From contig DCJB01000071.1 in NCBI GenBank assembly GCA_002317325.1, positions 1 to 7,643 of the forward strand: DNA of 7,643 nucleotides, written 5' to 3'. Below are positions 1-6,000 of the stretch, in pieces. The position numbers and the translations under genes are program-made. Each line of letters begins with the position of its first letter. Position 1 is the stretch's first letter. Source of the stretch: Bacteroidales bacterium UBA1711 (GTDB taxonomy: Bacteria; Bacteroidota; Bacteroidia; Bacteroidales; P3). The notes under the pieces were generated by a model that had not been told where the DNA came from, made no database searches, and worked only from the letters and a program-made list of their open reading frames with translations.

Positions 1-3000
1 GGCGTTGACGACGTCGGGGCAGGTGGCCATGGTGAACTGGATGGTGTCGCCATACTCGCCTTCAATGGAGCCCGAATTGCCGCAGAGGGCGCGGACAGCG
101 GCATTGTAGGTCACGCCGGCCGTGAAGCCGGTGACGGTGGCCGAAGGCACGCCGCCGGTGACGCTGACGAGGGTGTCGAAGCCGCTGGTATTCCAAGCGT
201 GGATTTCCCAGTTGTTCTCCGAAGCGCCCGCATGACGCTGCCAGCTGAAGATGGCGTTGGTGTTGTCAAGCACCGTAGCCGTGAGGCTGTCGGGAGCGAA
301 GCAGGGCAGGCTGTCGGTGGTGAACTGCACCTCTCTCCACTCGGAGTAGCCGAGGGTGTCCAAAGAGCAGTCCTGACGGACGCGGTAGGTGTAGTTGGTG
401 GCGGGCAAGAGGTTCGAGAAAGTGTAGGTGTTGCCCGTCACAGCGGTCTCGGTGGGCCAAGTGGAGGCCACCGTCTGTTTGATGGCCACCTCGTACTGGC
501 TGCCGGTGCCCGTCCAAGTGGCGGTGGCGGACTCGTAGTCGTAGGTGGTGTTGGTCACCACGGGGACAGGGCAAACTGCGCCGCCGCAAGCGATGAAGCG
601 GAGGTCAGCCACATAGCTGCCAGTGGAACCGCTGCCGGGACTGTTGATGTTGTAGGCGCTGCCGTCGTCATAGACATACAGCGTCCGCGTGCTGGTAGTG
701 GAGTGGGCTGCAAAGGAGCTGCTGGAAGAATAGCTTCCGTGCTTGCGGTTCACCGCAAAGAGCACATTGCTGTGACCGTCCCAAGTGAAGGTGGTGTCAA
801 ACACGAAAGTGGTCCAGCCGGTCTGTGTCCAGTTGAGGGTGGCATTATTCATCACCTGCACGAAGACATGATTGGTCGTGTCGGGGAGGATGAAGCTGGA
901 GAGAGAGGTCTCGGGCACGTTGGCCATATAGACATCGCAGTTGGTGTAGTAGGTGTTCGAAGTCATGCTGTTGGCATAATAGGCGAAAGCCTCGATGTCG
1001 CCATTGACGGCAGCCATCTGCGCGCTGTCGATGAGGGTCTGCGTGTAGCTGTAGTTGTAGAGGGAATAACCGATAGGAGCATAGCTGCTGGAGGTTGTGC
1101 TCGAGGTGGGATTGTAGCTGAGGGCGATGGAGGAGTTGTCGCAGAGAGAGGTGCCGAGGAGAACGGCACCGGACCAGCGACCCGTGTCGGCATTGGAGCA
1201 AATGGGGCGGACGTAGATGTTGTAGTTGGTCAGCGTGTCGAGTCCGTAGATACGCACGGGGTGAGCGACCACACTGATGACAGTGTCGATGCCGCCGCCC
1301 ACCTTGGCATAGCGGAGCTGCCACGACTGGGCAACAGCCATGTCGGTCCAGTCAACCTCAAGTTCGGTTGCGCCCACCGAGGTGGAGTGTACATTATAGG
1401 GACGCGGGCAGGTGTTCATCGAGATAGAGATGTTGTCAACCGATGCGGGAGGCTGGGTGCCGCCGGAGGCGTCGTTGCCCCACATGAATACGAGGTGATA
1501 GGTGCCGGCGGTGGACACAGTGGCTTCGCCGCTGCGAGTCTGCCAGCCGGAGAGGTAGTTCAGCTTGCTGCCGCCGTCGAGAGGAATCCAGCCGGCGGGG
1601 TTGGACGAGGTGTAGCTGTAGGTCGAGGTAGAGCCATCGGGAAGCAGTCCTGCGGTGAACTGGAATCCGACAGGCGCCAGCCATACGCGGAGGTAGTCGT
1701 AACTGGACTCGCCATAGGCCTGCCAGTCGAAGCTGTAGGAGATTTCGCCGGCAGGAATGATGATGTCGCGATAAGCATAGGACACCTGCACGCCGGAAGT
1801 GGAGTAGGTGTTAGAAGCCCCGTTGTCGTTGGAGATGTAGAGGCTGTTGGGCGTGGTGTGATAGGCAGCGTTGCCGCAGTACCACTTGTTGGTGGAGTGG
1901 TTGACAAACTCGAAACCACAGTTGGTGAGGGTGGTGTCGGTGAAGTCGCAAATGTAGGGCAGCGTGTCGGGGTCGGCATTGAGGGTGCTGAAAGTGTACA
2001 TGCTCCAGTCGCTGCTGTCGCCGGGGGCGCAGATGCCGCGGACATAGACATCGTAGGTGGTGCCGCGGGTGAGGCCGGTGATATGGGCTGCACGGCCGCT
2101 GCAGGTGTCGAATGTGCCGGTGCCGCGAGTGAAGCCGTGGACACCCACTTCGTACTCGTAGTCGGTGGCATTGCTGGTCTGCCAAGCGATGTCGGCAGTG
2201 GTGGTGGTGGCGCCAGTGGTGGTGTAGTTGGTCGGGTAGATGCAAGAAGGCACATAGTCAACCACGATGTCGTCGATGTAGTGGTAGCTGTAGCCGGCGC
2301 CGCCGTTCTGGTAGTAGTTCTTGAAGGCTATATAGCGTCCGTTGCCGGTATAGCTGTTGAGGAAGAGCAGGTGGTCGTAGGAGTAGGCGCTGCCGTACTG
2401 GATGGTGTCGATACCCACGAAGGAGGCCTCAAAGCCCGGGGTGACGGAATCCACGGCGCCGACGATGAGCTTATAGTAGCTGGGCGAGGTGTTGTACTCG
2501 TGGAAGGTAATCATGAGGCTATCGACAGTGGTGGGCATTTCGGGAAGCACGGTGAGGGCTTCGCCGTAGAGCCACAGGCAGTACTCGCCCGACTGCGAAT
2601 AGGAAGTCTGGTAGTAGGCGGTGGGATAGTAAGAGCTGGACGAATAGCTTGCATTAGTCATCACATAGTGCCAGCAGTTGGGCAGTACCTTGTCGGTGCT
2701 GCCGGGTTCGAGCACGTTGTCGAAGTTCTGCGTGTAGGGCAGGGTGAGCACGTCGCAGTCGGTGGTGAAGCGGGCAAAGTTGGAGGCGATGGAGGTGTCG
2801 GTGCCGCAGATGGCATAGACGTAGGCCTCGTAGGTGGTGCTGCTGTTCAAACCGGCGAGCGTGTAGGGCGACGCAGTGGCGTTGACCCGTGTGCCCTGTC
2901 CGAGGACGAAGCCGCGGGGACCGTACTCAATCATGTAGGAGGCGCTGGTGTTGTTGTCGCTCCAGGCGAGGTCAACACTGTTGGTGGTGACGTTGGAAGC

Positions 3001-6000
3001 CGTGAGCGCCGAGGGGTTGGTGCAGCTGGGGATGACCTCGATGTTGAGGTTGTCGATGAAGCTGTAGTTGTCGCTCCAGGCATCGTAGAAGACGATATGG
3101 CCGTGGACAGTGTCGCCGAGCTGGTCGAAGGGATAGATGACGGTGACAGAGGTGTTGACCGGGTCCATGTCGGAACGGATGAGCGTGTCTAAGGGGTGGA
3201 CCGAAGAAATGGGGTCGTTCAAGTTGTCGAGCAGGCCGAGCATCAGGCGCACGCCCGTGCCGCCCTGCACGAAGGTGAAGCGTGCCTGGAGGGTGTTAAG
3301 TTGGGCATTGAACTCAGGCAGCACGAGATAGGCACCGTTGTAGAGTAGGACCAGTTGGTTGGGGTCGCCTTGGAGCTGGATGACCAGCGGGTAGGGATAG
3401 GTCGAGCCGAGGTTGGTGGTGCCGGAGACCCAGCAGGGACGGTTGAACACCTGGCCGTTAGGCTCGTTCTCGAAGTCCTCGAAGAAGGGAACTGCCACGA
3501 GGCCGCAAGCGGTCCAGCAGGAGACCTCGGCAGCGCCGCCTTCAGAGACGGTGTCGCAGAGAGAGACCACCTTGAAGTAGTATTCAGAGCTGGCATTGAG
3601 GTTGCTGATTACGTAGCTGGTGGCGGAGGTGTTGCCGGATAGGGTATAGACGGTGTCAGCCGCGGCGCGGTAATAGACTCTCCAAGAGGTCTCGGAGCCG
3701 CCGGGCACCCAGCTGAGGCTGACTTCGTCGACATCGGTGCTGCCGACTGTGACGATAGGAGCGGGGCAGGTCTCATACTGCAGGCAGGTGCCGCCCTTGA
3801 AGTACATATTCAGACGGCTGTTTGAATAGTATCCGCCCGAAATGGTGCTGGTGGGGTCGTACATGGAGCCATCCTGATAGATGTAGCGGGAGAGGGTGCT
3901 GGAGGTGGAAGAAACCACGCCATAGTTGCCGCTGCTCCAAGAGCCGGTGACATCCTGGAAGGTGACCAAGATATTGTCGCCGGAGAGGCTGATGTTGGTG
4001 GGCAGCTCAATCTCGTTCCAGCCGCTGCCGTTGAGGCTGGCCGTGGAGCCAGACCACACGAGGTCGGAGGCGCTGACGGGGATGAAGGAACTGCTGAGGC
4101 TGCTGGCAGTAGTGGTGGAGACATAAATGTTCCAGGTGCGGGTCACCGGGGTGGTGCTCAGCTGGAAGCCAATCTTGTTAATCACGCCGCCAAGAGCCGA
4201 CGCATCAAACTCGCTGGCGAGGTAGATTTGCTGCGACACCGAATAGTCATAGAACGAGTAGGTGGGGAAGTAGCTGTCGGTGCCGGTGCCAGTGCCGAGG
4301 GTGTCCTCGATGAGGCTGGTGGTGTCCATCACGGCACAGGGATAGGGCGAGGTGGTGAAAGTGGAGACGACCCAATTGGCATCGCCATCGGTGCAGGTGG
4401 CCTGCACGCGGACATCGTAGGTGGTGAGGGTGTCGAGGCCGGTGATGCCCATAGAGGTTGCGGTGGTGGTGCCGACAGTGGTCCAGGCGGTGGTGGTGTC
4501 GCCCGACTCGCGATACTCAACGGTAGCGCCGCTATACTGTCCCACGAAGCCGGGAGTCCAGGTCACCATGGCCGAATTGGGACCGGCTGAAACATTGATG
4601 TCGGTGACATCGCCGCACTCGGGAGCGCGGACGCAGTTGACATGCAGCTCAAAGCCCGAATACTCGCCGCTTCCGTCGGAACGGAACCAGATGGTGATGG
4701 GGCCGCTCACGCAGGTCATGGTGTCGATGATGCCGCTGGAGTTGCCGACCGCGCGCTGGTCGAAGAGGACGTTGCCCGCGGCATTGGTGCCTTCGTAGAT
4801 AACAATCCAGTCATAAGAGGTCGACTCGGTGGTGTAGGAACCGTAGAAGCGGAGCAGCGAATCCTGCGAGGGGGTGATGGTGAGGTAGCCGTTGCAGTTG
4901 GACGAATAGTTGCCGGTCCTGCCGCCGTTGTCATAAACGACGAGGCCGCAGCCCGAGACAGACTGGTTGCCCGTGACAGGCATATTGACACTGCCGGGGA
5001 CAACGTTCAGCGGACCGCGCCAGCCGCTGTAGGTGCCGTCGCCGCAGTCGGAACGCACATAGATGTCGTAGGCGGTGCCGGAGGTGAGTCCGCTGAAGAC
5101 ATACTCGTCGTCATAGACGTCAATCAGGTTGTCCTCGTCGGGCGTGGAGCCCGAGGGACCGATATAGAGCTGCCAGGCGGTAGATTGGCCCATCTCCTGC
5201 CACGACACGCAAATGCTGTCGGGGTTGGAAACGGAGGTGAGCACAAAGTTGTCGGGCTTGGGGCAGGAGGCAGCCTGCTCGATAAAGACATTGTCGAGCC
5301 AATAGTACCAGTTGGAAGAGTTGTTCTGATGGAAGACCACATAGACGCTGTCGGTCAGGCTGGCCAATGTGGTGTCGGCCGAGAGGTCGAACTCGTAGTG
5401 CTGATAGCTGTAGGTGGTGTTGGGGGTGACGGTGTAGAGATAGTGGATGCTGTCGGTCGCGGAGGGGGTGGTGGTGTAGCCAATCCGCATAGTGCCGGAC
5501 GAAGAGGTGCTCTCCACCTGCAAGTCGAAGGAAATCACCATCTGGTTGAGCGGGACAGGAATGCGGGGCGTGATGGCCAAGGCGGAATAGCCCGGGAAGT
5601 AGAGCGAGACGCCATAACTGGTGGTGACGTAGGTTGTGGTAGTGGTCCAGCAGGAGGGGACAGCATTCGAGCCATACGAGTTGAAATCCTCGCTGAAGGG
5701 CAGGCCGGTGAACGGTCCGCAGTGGGTGCGCACCGTGAGACGGGTGGTCAGGCTGGTGTCGTCGCCGCAGTTGGCCAAGACGGCGAAGTTGTAGGTGGTG
5801 TTGGCAGAAAGCTCGTCGAAGGTGTAGGTGGTGTCGAAGACGCTGAGGGTGTCGTTGTCCTTGATGAGAATCCACTCGGTCTCGTCGCCGCCGGGAGTCC
5901 AGGTGAGGACAATGGAGTCGGAGGTGACGTGGGTGGCGGCCAGGTTCTGCACCTGCGGGCAGGTGTTCTGGAAGATGGTCAGGTCATCGAAAGCACCCGA

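Noticed and set aside
845..2261. Several minus-strand open frames of 80-230 codons in the other two frames
   Set aside because: They overlap the main gene out of frame and translate to Pro/Ser/Thr- or His/Arg-rich low-complexity sequence, as expected of frame shadows in GC-rich coding DNA.
199..3192. 997-codon plus-strand open frame
   Set aside because: It is the codon-register complement of the minus-strand gene. Its translation is low-complexity Gly/Val/Ala with no domain, no signal and no supporting promoter, while the opposite strand gives well-formed FN3, MAM-like and M modules throughout.
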